A DNA stretch of 12,759 nucleotides from assembly GCA_040902585.1 (NCBI GenBank), contig JBBDXA010000233.1:1-12759 (forward strand), written 5' to 3'. Numbering within the stretch: position 1 is the stretch's first letter; each line of letters begins with the position of its first letter. The DNA is from JBBDXA01 sp040902585 (GTDB lineage Bacteria; Planctomycetota; Phycisphaerae; Phycisphaerales; Phycisphaeraceae). The notes under the pieces are model-generated. The model made no database searches and was not told the DNA's origin. It saw only the letters and a list, made by a program, of their open reading frames with translations. Below, in pieces: positions 6,653-12,759 of this stretch. The position numbers and the translations under genes are program-made.

Positions 6653-6669
6653 GCCGCTCGCGGCTTCGC
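6653..6669 (+). repeat. GCCGC-GCGGC palindromic repeat, copy 1
   Basis: GCCGCTCGCGGCTTCGC, starting directly after the argG stop. It matches the copy at 8397-8413 at 15 of 17 positions. It can fold into a 5-bp stem; no T-run follows, so it is not a classical terminator. Confidence 0.55.
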
Positions 6670-6677
6670 ACTCCCTC

Positions 6678-6694
6678 GCCGCTTGCGGCGTAGC
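6678..6694 (+). repeat. GCCGC-GCGGC palindromic repeat, copy 2
   Basis: GCCGCTTGCGGCGTAGC, extended by a C at 6677 to a 6-bp stem around TT. It matches the copy at 8397-8413 at 16 of 17 positions. Together with copy 1 it fills the start of the 150-base gap between argG and the PepC-like gene. The rest of the gap holds only a possible -10 (TACGAT, 6748-6753). Confidence 0.55.
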
Positions 6695-6801
6695 AGCGTC
6701 CATCGCCCCAGCCCACGCATCCCCCTCGTTCCCACCCCAATCCCCGCTACGATGGTACTCACCATCCAGGCGATCCCTCGCCTGCTTCGAGGAAACCATC
6801 C

Positions 6802-8397
6802 ATGCCCACGCTCCGCCCCTTCGCGACCGCCCTCCTGCTGCTCTCCCTTTGCGCGATCGCCATCGCCGAGTCGCAGCCAGTGCCGATCATCAAGGGTGAC
6901 CCTGCCGCCCTTTCGCCCGCGCTTCTCGATGAGCTGCGCGGCAACTTCAAGATGGACACGCAGGCCCGCGTTCTTCACAACGCCGTCACCAACAACAGCA
7001 TCGAGAGCCTTGCCCTTAACCGCGACGTCGTGCGCGGCGAAGACGGGCACTTCAGCCATCGCATTCAATCGCAGGGCATCACCAACCAGGAGAACACCGG
7101 CCGCTGCTGGATGTTCGCCGGGCTCAACACCATGCGACCCAAGGTCATCGCGGCCTATGGCCTTCCGCAGTTCGAGTTCTCCACCGCTTACCTCCAGTTC
7201 TGGGACAAGATGGAGAAGGCCAACCTCTACCTCGAAACCATGATCGAGATGGGCAAGACCGATTTCCTCGACCGCGAATGGGAGCTCGTGCAGGCGTGGA
7301 CGCTTGACGACGGCGGCTGGTGGAACTTCGTCGTCGATCTCATCGAGAAATACGGCGTCGTCCCCAAGGATGTCATGCCTGAAACCGCCAGCAGTAAGGA
7401 CACAACCGTGATGAACGAGGTATTCACGCGCATGCTGCATGCCTACACCGTGAAGATCCGCACGATGAGCAGCGAAGGAAAGAGCGTCGAAGACATGCGA
7501 GTCTTCAAGAGGAAGGCGCTGGCGGATGTGTATCGCTTTCTGGTGATCAACCTGGGCGAGCCGCCGCGGGAGTTTGAATGGCGCTATGACGCGAACGAAG
7601 AAGCAGCCGAAGCGGGAGCCGCCGCACAGGGCACCAAGAGCAAAGCGAAGTCGCCTGAACAAGGTCGCGCCGCGGCGAAGCCTGCCGCGAAGGCCCGACG
7701 CGCGGGACAGGACAAGCCGCTGATCGCGGTCCCCGAGGAAGAGGAGATCGAAGAATCGTCGGCTGTCCCCACGTTGACCCCGCTTCGCAAGTACACACCC
7801 AAGTCGTTCTATGAAGAATACGTCGGCGTGTCGCTGCGCGACTACGTGTGTCTTTACAACGACACGACGAATCCGTTCATGAAGCACTACCGTTTCACCC
7901 GGGCGAAGAACATGGCCGGCGCGGATGACATGGATTTCGTCAACGTCGATTCCAGCGTGCTCAAGGCGGTGACGATGAAGTCGATCGTCGCCAACGAGCC
8001 GGTCTGGTTTGCCGCCGACGTCGGCAAGGATCAGTCCACCGACCTGGGGTTGATGGCGGACAAACTCTTCGACTACGGCCCGCTCTTCGGCGTGGACCTG
8101 ACCGTTTCCAAGGCCGACCGCGTCCGCTTTCGGGCCGAGACTTCCAACCACGCCATGACCTTCATGGGCGTCGATGTGCGCGAAGGCAAGCCGGTCAAAT
8201 GGCTCGTCGAGAACAGTTGGGGCGCAGAACACGGCAAGGACGGCACGTGGACGCTCTACGACAAGTGGTTCGACGAGCACGTCTTCGTCATCATCGTCAA
8301 CAAGAAATACATCCCGGCGGAGGTGCTAAAGGTGTTCGAAGAGAAAGCGACGCAACTGCCCGCATGGTACCCCGGAGCGCCGGGCGTGCGCCGGTAG
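6802..8397 (+). CDS. pepC: Exported C1B cysteine peptidase (PepC/bleomycin hydrolase-like)
   Basis: A 531-residue papain-fold aminopeptidase of family C1B. The oxyanion Gln96 and nucleophile Cys102 lie in QGITNQENTGRCWMFAG, the catalytic His450 in NHAMTFMGVD, and Asn471 in ENSWG. The enzyme end LPAWYPG fits the family tail that enters the active site and limits cutting to N-terminal residues. Two things are unusual. Residues 1-22 are a good signal peptide (LLLLSLCAIAIAES), whereas classical PepC is cytoplasmic. And residues about 264-328 are a low-complexity insert, first rich in Ala/Lys then Glu (PEEEEIEESS), which makes it about 80 residues longer than usual. GAGGAAA stands six bases before the ATG. 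Neighbours offer no operon, but an M3 peptidase follows one gene later. The fold is sure; the export and exact specificity are inferred. Confidence 0.92.
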   Translation: MPTLRPFATALLLLSLCAIAIAESQPVPIIKGDPAALSPALLDELRGNFKMDTQARVLHNAVTNNSIESLALNRDVVRGEDGHFSHRIQSQGITNQENTGRCWMFAGLNTMRPKVIAAYGLPQFEFSTAYLQFWDKMEKANLYLETMIEMGKTDFLDREWELVQAWTLDDGGWWNFVVDLIEKYGVVPKDVMPETASSKDTTVMNEVFTRMLHAYTVKIRTMSSEGKSVEDMRVFKRKALADVYRFLVINLGEPPREFEWRYDANEEAAEAGAAAQGTKSKAKSPEQGRAAAKPAAKARRAGQDKPLIAVPEEEEIEESSAVPTLTPLRKYTPKSFYEEYVGVSLRDYVCLYNDTTNPFMKHYRFTRAKNMAGADDMDFVNVDSSVLKAVTMKSIVANEPVWFAADVGKDQSTDLGLMADKLFDYGPLFGVDLTVSKADRVRFRAETSNHAMTFMGVDVREGKPVKWLVENSWGAEHGKDGTWTLYDKWFDEHVFVIIVNKKYIPAEVLKVFEEKATQLPAWYPGAPGVRR

Positions 8398-8413
8398 CCG
8401 CTTGCGGCTTAGC
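8397..8413 (+). repeat. GCCGC-GCGGC palindromic repeat, copy 3
   Basis: GCCGCTTGCGGCTTAGC. Its first base is the last base of the pepC stop codon. Same element as at 6653 and 6678, so one copy follows argG, one stands between argG and pepC, and one follows pepC. This is a REP-like intergenic pattern. Confidence 0.55.
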
Positions 8414-8571
8414 AAAGGGTTCGATTACGCACCCCAGCCGCTCTGAGGAAACTCATGGCCGACACCTCCATGACAGATCGCCTCGGTCGGAATGGTCATC
8501 GTGGCGGACGTCGTTCAGGGCCTCGTGAAGACGGCTTATCTGGCGCGAAAGCCCTCGAAAGGAACAGTCGA

Positions 8572-8859
8572 ATGGTCACGCCCGACACCATAGAAGGCAC
8601 GATCGATCAGGCATGGTGGTTTCACTACGACATCACCAACGATGTGCTCTATCTGCGACTGGCGTCCCAGCGCGAAGCCCAGACGCTCGGCGAAGAGACC
8701 CCCGACGGGTTCATCCTACTCCGCCACGCGGAAAGCGATCAGCCCGTCGGCATGACCGTCGTCTCCTGGTGGAAGCGATTCGGCGCTGGCAAACTGCCCG
8801 ACTCCATGGGCGAACTCGGACGACGTATCGAGCCGTGGATCAAGCGGATCGCGGCGTGA
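8572..8859 (+). CDS. DUF2283 domain protein
   Basis: A 95-residue protein matching DUF2283 in its core: FHYDITNDVLYLRL, a variable turn, then DGFILLRH and PVGMTVVSWWKRFG. Members are small beta-rich proteins often found beside DUF4258 or other toxin-like genes, and their role is not established. I prefer the ATG at 8572, with AAAGGAA (8558-8564) seven bases ahead. An in-frame ATG at 8455 also has a GAGGA site and would add 39 residues, but those are Arg/Gly-rich and unlike the family. Between 8492 and 8593 another frame encodes a natural-looking 33-residue peptide (starting MVIVADVVQGLVKTAYLARK). That may be a remnant or a tiny upstream gene overlapping this start. The family call is moderately sure. 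Confidence 0.65.
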   Translation: MVTPDTIEGTIDQAWWFHYDITNDVLYLRLASQREAQTLGEETPDGFILLRHAESDQPVGMTVVSWWKRFGAGKLPDSMGELGRRIEPWIKRIAA

Positions 8860-8911
8860 CGATCTCGGGAGTCCCCGGGTGCCATCCTGATTCCAGTCGG
8901 GCAAGACTGGC

Positions 8912-8917
8912 TATATT
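8912..8917 (+). promoter_or_regulatory. TATATT box for the M3 peptidase, leaderless-type spacing
   Basis: TATATT, again preceded by GC as at mntA, ends six bases before the ATG at 8924. No ribosome site fits in between, so a leaderless mRNA is the simplest reading. The -35 region is not recognisable. Confidence 0.5.
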
Positions 8918-8923
8918 GTCCGC

Positions 8924-10636
8924 ATGAGCCAACTCACCCCCTTCGTCCCCGCCGACCTCGACTGCTCCTCCTGGCCCGCGCTCGAGCCGCTTTACAAAGC
9001 CCTGCTCGCCCGGCCCATCAGCACCAAGGCTGACTTCCAGGCCTGGCTGCGCGACTTCTCCGACCTCGATGAAACCATCGACGAGTACAGTTCGTGGAAG
9101 TACATCGACAACACCTGCCACACCGATGACGCCGAGATCGAAAAGGCGTACATGCACGTGGTCGAGAACATCGATCCCAACATCAAGCCGATCTACTTCG
9201 AGCTTCAGAAGAAACTCATCGCCGCGGCGAAGGCCACCGGCGCGGACAGCGATCCGGTCATCGCGTACCTCGTCAAACGCTGGCAGGCGGATGTCGATGT
9301 CTACCGCGCGGAGAACATTCCACTTTCCGTGCAGGACACCAAGCTCTCCACCGAGTACGGCAAAGTCTGCGGCGCGATGATGGTCGAATACCAAGGCAAG
9401 CAGCAGACGCTTCAGCAGATGTCGCGCTACCTCGAAGAGACCGACCGGGCTGTGCGCGAAGAGGCGTGGAAGCTGGTGGTCGATCGCCGGATGGAAGACC
9501 GCGAGAAGGTGGATGAGCTCTTCGACAAGCTCGTGCCGCTGCGCGATCAGATGGGCCGGAATGCAGGTCACAGCGATTATCGCTCCTTCATCTGGCTGGT
9601 GAAGAAGCGTTTTGACTACACGCCCCAGATGTGCATTCAGTTCGGCGATTCGTGCGAGAAGCTCATCGTGCCGCTCATCGAAGAGATCGACGAGCAGGAC
9701 GCCGCCGACCTGGGCGTCGCCAAGCTGCGTCCGTGGGACACGGCTGTCGATCCGAAGCATCGCCCGCCGCTGCGGCCCTTCGAGCAGGATGACATCGCGG
9801 GCTTCGTGGAGAAGACCCGGCGGATGTTCCACCGCATGTCGCCCTACTTCGGCAAGCAGTTTGCCACGATGAAGCTTGGCGAAACGCTCGACCTGGACAG
9901 CCGCAAGGGCAAGCGGCCGGGCGGCTATCAGTGCTCGCTGGAGAAGAGCAGGAAGCCGTTCATCTTCATGAATGCGGCGGGTTTGCAGGGCGATGTGGAA
10001 ACGCTCCTGCACGAAGGCGGGCACGCGTTTCATCATCTGGAAGCGTGTGACAACGTCGATCTCACCTTCGTGCGTCACGCCCCGCTGGAGTTCTGCGAAG
10101 TGGCGAGCATGTCGATGGAACTGCTCGCGGCTGACGCTTATGACGAGTTCTACTCCGCGGACGATGCCGCCCGTGCGAAACGCAAGAGCATCGAACGCGC
10201 TATCCGCGTGTTGCCTTGGGTCGCGACGATCGACGGCTTCCAGCACTGGATCTACACGCATCCGAAACACACTCGCGACGAGCGCACAGCCTACTGGCTC
10301 ACGCTGCTGGGGCGATTCGGCAGCAAGGCCGTGGACTGGACCGGCCTGGAAGACGCCCGCGCGAGCATGTGGCAAAGGCAGTCGCACCTGTTCGGCGTGC
10401 CGTTCTACTACATCGAATACGGCATCGCGGAGTTGGGCGCACTACAACTGTGGCTGCAATACAAGAAGGATCCGGAAACGGCGCTGACGAACTATCGCAA
10501 GGCTCTCGCGCTGGGCGGCACGCGACCCTTACCGCAACTCTTCGCCGCGGCGGGCGTGTCGTTCGACTTCTCCGCAAGCACAATCGCCCCGCTGGTGGAA
10601 GCGGTGCGCGAGGAGCTGGCGGCGATTCCGGCGTGA
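8924..10636 (+). CDS. M3 family oligoendopeptidase (PepF-like metallopeptidase)
   Basis: A 570-residue cytoplasmic zinc peptidase of family M3 (thimet oligopeptidase/oligoendopeptidase F group), which trims short peptides inside a closed helical clamp. The zinc site is HEGGHAFH: His363, Glu364 as general base, His367, and the third ligand Glu392 in EFCEVASMS, 25 residues later. The remainder is mainly helical, with the conserved C-terminal FGVPFYYIEYGIAELGALQLW region that closes the active site. The length is normal and there is no signal peptide, in contrast to the C1B peptidase nearby. The start is the ATG right after a TATATT box, with no ribosome site. The codon pattern is strongly GC-rich: bases 9661-9720 contain 41 G/C of 60. 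The SIR2-like gene begins four bases after its stop. The family is sure; the natural substrate is unknown. Confidence 0.93.
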   Translation: MSQLTPFVPADLDCSSWPALEPLYKALLARPISTKADFQAWLRDFSDLDETIDEYSSWKYIDNTCHTDDAEIEKAYMHVVENIDPNIKPIYFELQKKLIAAAKATGADSDPVIAYLVKRWQADVDVYRAENIPLSVQDTKLSTEYGKVCGAMMVEYQGKQQTLQQMSRYLEETDRAVREEAWKLVVDRRMEDREKVDELFDKLVPLRDQMGRNAGHSDYRSFIWLVKKRFDYTPQMCIQFGDSCEKLIVPLIEEIDEQDAADLGVAKLRPWDTAVDPKHRPPLRPFEQDDIAGFVEKTRRMFHRMSPYFGKQFATMKLGETLDLDSRKGKRPGGYQCSLEKSRKPFIFMNAAGLQGDVETLLHEGGHAFHHLEACDNVDLTFVRHAPLEFCEVASMSMELLAADAYDEFYSADDAARAKRKSIERAIRVLPWVATIDGFQHWIYTHPKHTRDERTAYWLTLLGRFGSKAVDWTGLEDARASMWQRQSHLFGVPFYYIEYGIAELGALQLWLQYKKDPETALTNYRKALALGGTRPLPQLFAAAGVSFDFSASTIAPLVEAVREELAAIPA

Positions 10637-10640
10637 TTCT

Positions 10641-11705
10641 ATGACACTTGAAGAGTACATCATGCGCGGCGATACGTTCAGCGCCGAGGATATTTTGTCC
10701 CTCGGAACATGGGACGAGAGACCGCATGTCGTGATTCTTGGTGCAGGTGCAAGTCGCGCAGCCATGCCGTATGGCGATGAAGGACGACGCTGCGTCCCAC
10801 TGATGAATGACCTTGTTAACACGCTTGAACTCCGCCATGCAATCACTTCATCCGGGCATGACCCTGACAAGGGATTTGAAGCGCTCTATGCCGAACTTTC
10901 AGAAGATGCAGCGAATCGCGACCTTCTTGATGTGATTGAAACGCGTGTAGAATCTTATTTCTCTCAATTACGGCTTTCGAGCGACCAGCTGACCGTCTAC
11001 GACTACCTACTACTCGGACTGCGTCCCAAGGATGCGGTGTTTACGTTCAATTGGGATCCGTTTCTCTATGACACCTATGAGCGACATGCCAAATCATTTC
11101 AGTTGCCTCGCATCTTTCATTTACACGGTAACGTTCGAATCCAAGCATGCTCCAAGTGCGGCAAATCCGGACCAGCCGGTACTGTATGCGCAATCTGCGC
11201 CGTCAAACGTGAGAAGAGCCGGCTGCTCTATCCCGTGACGAGGAAGAACTACGACGCCGATCCTTTCATCCGCGAGCAATGGGAGCAGGCACGTGAATAT
11301 TTAAGTCGAGCCTTTATTCTGACAATCTTCGGATATGGTGCTCCCGTAACAGATGTTCAAGCAGTCGACATCCTCAAGCTGGCATGGAAACGTGAAGGTG
11401 AGAACCATCATCTCATTGAACCTGTAGAGATTATTGACATACGGAATCCAAACGAACTTGCGGAGCAATGGTCGCCATTTGCGTTTTATAGTCATTATGA
11501 AGTTCGAAGAAACTTCTTCGACTCACTAATTGCGAAGCATCCTCGGCGAACGTGTGAAGCGCGATTCGTTGCCGGCTTCTATGGAAAGTACGTCCATCCG
11601 GTGCCTTGGGCTGGCAACCTCGTCGGTTTGGCCGACTCCGCGTTGCGAATCCAAGCCTACGAACACAATCAAAAACACCAAACCGATCAGTCTTCTGACC
11701 CATAA
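10641..11705 (+). CDS. SIR2-like NAD-binding protein with four-Cys zinc motif
   Basis: A 354-residue protein with SIR2/Rossmann features. GAGAS (34-38) binds the NAD phosphates, FNWD (136-139) carries Asn137 and Asp139, HLHG (160-163) holds the catalytic-type His162, and FGYGAP (230-235) is a late Rossmann strand. Between them sit four cysteines (170, 173, 183, 186), a small zinc ribbon as in true sirtuins. In phage defence, SIR2-like domains usually deplete NAD, while sirtuins deacylate proteins; the motifs here do not decide which. There is no helicase, Argonaute or TIR partner beside it. The gene starts four bases after the M3 gene yet is A/T-richer (11281-11340: 27 G/C of 60), suggesting later arrival. 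The ATG at 10641 lacks a ribosome site; the in-frame ATG at 10662 has GAAGAG in front and may be the real start. It converges on glnS with 16 bases between stops. Confidence 0.8.
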   Translation: MTLEEYIMRGDTFSAEDILSLGTWDERPHVVILGAGASRAAMPYGDEGRRCVPLMNDLVNTLELRHAITSSGHDPDKGFEALYAELSEDAANRDLLDVIETRVESYFSQLRLSSDQLTVYDYLLLGLRPKDAVFTFNWDPFLYDTYERHAKSFQLPRIFHLHGNVRIQACSKCGKSGPAGTVCAICAVKREKSRLLYPVTRKNYDADPFIREQWEQAREYLSRAFILTIFGYGAPVTDVQAVDILKLAWKREGENHHLIEPVEIIDIRNPNELAEQWSPFAFYSHYEVRRNFFDSLIAKHPRRTCEARFVAGFYGKYVHPVPWAGNLVGLADSALRIQAYEHNQKHQTDQSSDP

Positions 11706-11721
11706 CGATCCGCTCCACAAC

Positions 11722-12759
11722 TCACCCCTTCTTCTGCACCTTCGCCCACGAATCCTTCAACGTCACCGTGCGGTTAAGGATGAGTTTGCGGTCGCTTGAA
11801 TCAGCATCAACGCTGAAGTAACCGGTGCGTTCGAGCTGATACGCATCGCCCGCCTTCGCGCTCTTCACGGAAGGTTCGAGCTTGCAGCCCGTGAGGGTCT
11901 TGAGCGAGTCGGGATTCAGATTGTCGTGCCAGTGGCCGCCTTCGGGGACATCTTCCGCGTCCTCCTTATTGAATAGCGTTTCGTAGAGTCGCACCTCGGC
12001 ATCCACAGCATGCTCGGCGCTCACCCAGTGAATGGTGCCTTTGACTTTGCGTTTGTCCGGGGCATCGCCGCCGCGGGTGGCGGGGTCGTAGGTTGCGTGG
12101 ACTTCGATCACGTTGCCTGCTTCGTCCTTGACCACCTTCGTCGCGCGGATGAAGTAGGCATAACGCAATCGCACCTCGACGCCGGGCGCGAGGCGGAAGT
12201 ACTTGGGCGGCGGCACCTCCGCAAAATCCTCCTGCTCGATATAGATCACCTTCGAGAACGGCACCTTGCGACTGCCCGCTGACGCATCTTCCGGGTTGTT
12301 GATCGCATCGAGTTCATCTGTTTCACCTTCTGGGTAGTTTTCAATCACCACCTTCAGCGGATTGAGCACACCCATCACGCGCGGCGACGTCTTGTTCAAC
12401 TCTTCGCGCACATGAAACTCCAGGCGGGCGAGCTCGATGGTGTTGTCCCGCCGGGCGACGCCGACGCCGTCGCAGAACGCGCGGATCGCCGCAGCCGGAT
12501 AGCCTCGCCTTCGCATGCCGCTGAGCGTGGGCATGCGCGGGTCGTCCCAGCCATGCACGTGCTTTTCCTTCACCAGTTCGAGCAGCTTGCGTTTGCTCAT
12601 GACGGTATAGGTGAGGTTGAGGCGTGCGAATTCCATCTGCCGGGGCGGTGCGCCGGTGGTGTTGAGTACGACTCCCCTCCCTCTTAGGGAGGGGTTGGGG
12701 GAGGGTCGGGCCGTCGAGTTTCCTTTGTCATTGTTCGCGTCAGAAGGGCTGGACGATTG
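11722..12759 (-). CDS. glnS: Glutaminyl-tRNA synthetase, C-terminal part (5' end off window)
   Basis: The last 345 residues of GlnRS (class I, EC 6.1.1.18), which charges tRNA-Gln with glutamine. Visible are RQMEFARLNLTYTVMSKRKL with VMSKR as the KMSKS-type loop, HGWDDPRMPTLSGMRRRG, the first anticodon-binding barrel (VIENYPEGE, GSRKVPFSKVIYI) and the second barrel (ATRGGDAPDKRKVKGTIHWVS, GYFSVDADS, LNRTVTLKDSW). The frame stays open without a stop to the window edge. The catalytic HIGH region must lie outside. Oddly, the 41 codons before RQMEFARLN are Ser/Asn/Pro-rich, not the expected Y-D-W helix, and contain a palindromic GC-rich element, so an insertion of at least about 30 residues interrupts this linker. 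The Met at 12636 is internal, not a start. The gene converges on the SIR2-like gene. Confidence 0.93.
   Translation of the reverse strand, partial: QSSSPSDANNDKGNSTARPSPNPSLRGRGVVLNTTGAPPRQMEFARLNLTYTVMSKRKLLELVKEKHVHGWDDPRMPTLSGMRRRGYPAAAIRAFCDGVGVARRDNTIELARLEFHVREELNKTSPRVMGVLNPLKVVIENYPEGETDELDAINNPEDASAGSRKVPFSKVIYIEQEDFAEVPPPKYFRLAPGVEVRLRYAYFIRATKVVKDEAGNVIEVHATYDPATRGGDAPDKRKVKGTIHWVSAEHAVDAEVRLYETLFNKEDAEDVPEGGHWHDNLNPDSLKTLTGCKLEPSVKSAKAGDAYQLERTGYFSVDADSSDRKLILNRTVTLKDSWAKVQKKG
12671..12708. repeat. GC-rich palindromic element inside glnS
   Basis: CCCCTCCCT (12674-12682) and AGGGAGGGG (12686-12694) form a perfect 9-bp stem around CTT, followed by TTGGGGGAGGG (12695-12705). On the plus strand four G-runs (12687-12705; loops A, TT, A) meet the basic G-quadruplex pattern. 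The look is that of a dispersed intergenic palindrome, yet it lies in frame in a coding region and is read as Pro-Ser-Pro-Asn-Pro-Ser-Leu-Arg-Gly-Arg-Gly. Confidence 0.65.

Noticed and set aside
5971..8280. Very long open frame (769 codons) on the minus strand opposite argG and pepC
   Set aside because: It lies opposite two firmly identified genes, has Arg/Val/Ala/Gly-rich composition typical of antisense to GC-rich codons, and shows no family motif.
8840..10387. Open frame of 515 codons on the minus strand opposite the M3 peptidase
   Set aside because: Antisense shadow of a GC-rich gene; no recognisable domain and no ribosome site.
1..12759. CRISPR array, insertion sequence, integrase or prophage genes
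   Set aside because: No spaced direct repeats, transposase or integrase motifs are visible on either strand.

Overview
The window looks like a chromosomal segment of a GC-rich bacterium, most likely a planctomycete (Phycisphaerae-like). This is inferred, not proven. The grounds are an exported alpha/beta hydrolase with a GLSRGG elbow, several genes with a -10 box almost touching the start codon, single genes rather than long operons, and GC-palindromic repeats in the gaps. Housekeeping genes are argG (argininosuccinate synthase), glnS (glutaminyl-tRNA synthetase, 5' end outside the window), a fluoride channel (crcB/fluC), an HDOD protein and two peptidases (an exported C1B/PepC-type enzyme and an M3 oligoendopeptidase).

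Layout. 1-1110: a two-hairpin/terminator block, then an A/T-richer DUF3800 gene. 1203-2740: crcB (minus) divergent from an HDOD gene (plus). 2741-3061: a 321-base gap with no gene but several hairpins and a strong terminator; it may be a long structured 3' UTR or a small RNA. 3062-3639: mazE-mazF on the minus strand with its own promoter/operator. 3704-4522: exported hydrolase (minus). 4556-5313: a mntA-hepT toxin-antitoxin pair framed by inverted copies of a 25-base near-palindrome. 5395-6651: argG. 6802-8397: secreted PepC-like protease. 8572-8859: DUF2283 protein. 8924-10636: M3 peptidase. 10641-11705: A/T-richer SIR2-like gene with a four-Cys zinc motif. 11722-12759: glnS (minus), carrying an unusual palindrome-containing insertion inside its reading frame.

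How it fits together. Between conserved genes sit five small accessory units: DUF3800, MazEF, MntA-HepT, DUF2283 and SIR2. All are families often linked to toxin-antitoxin function or phage defence. They are placed singly between core genes rather than in one island. The items most worth a second look are the coding-sequence palindrome in glnS, the inverted repeats framing mntA-hepT, the standalone SIR2 protein, the untranslated hairpin region 2808-3040, and the leaderless-type promoters.
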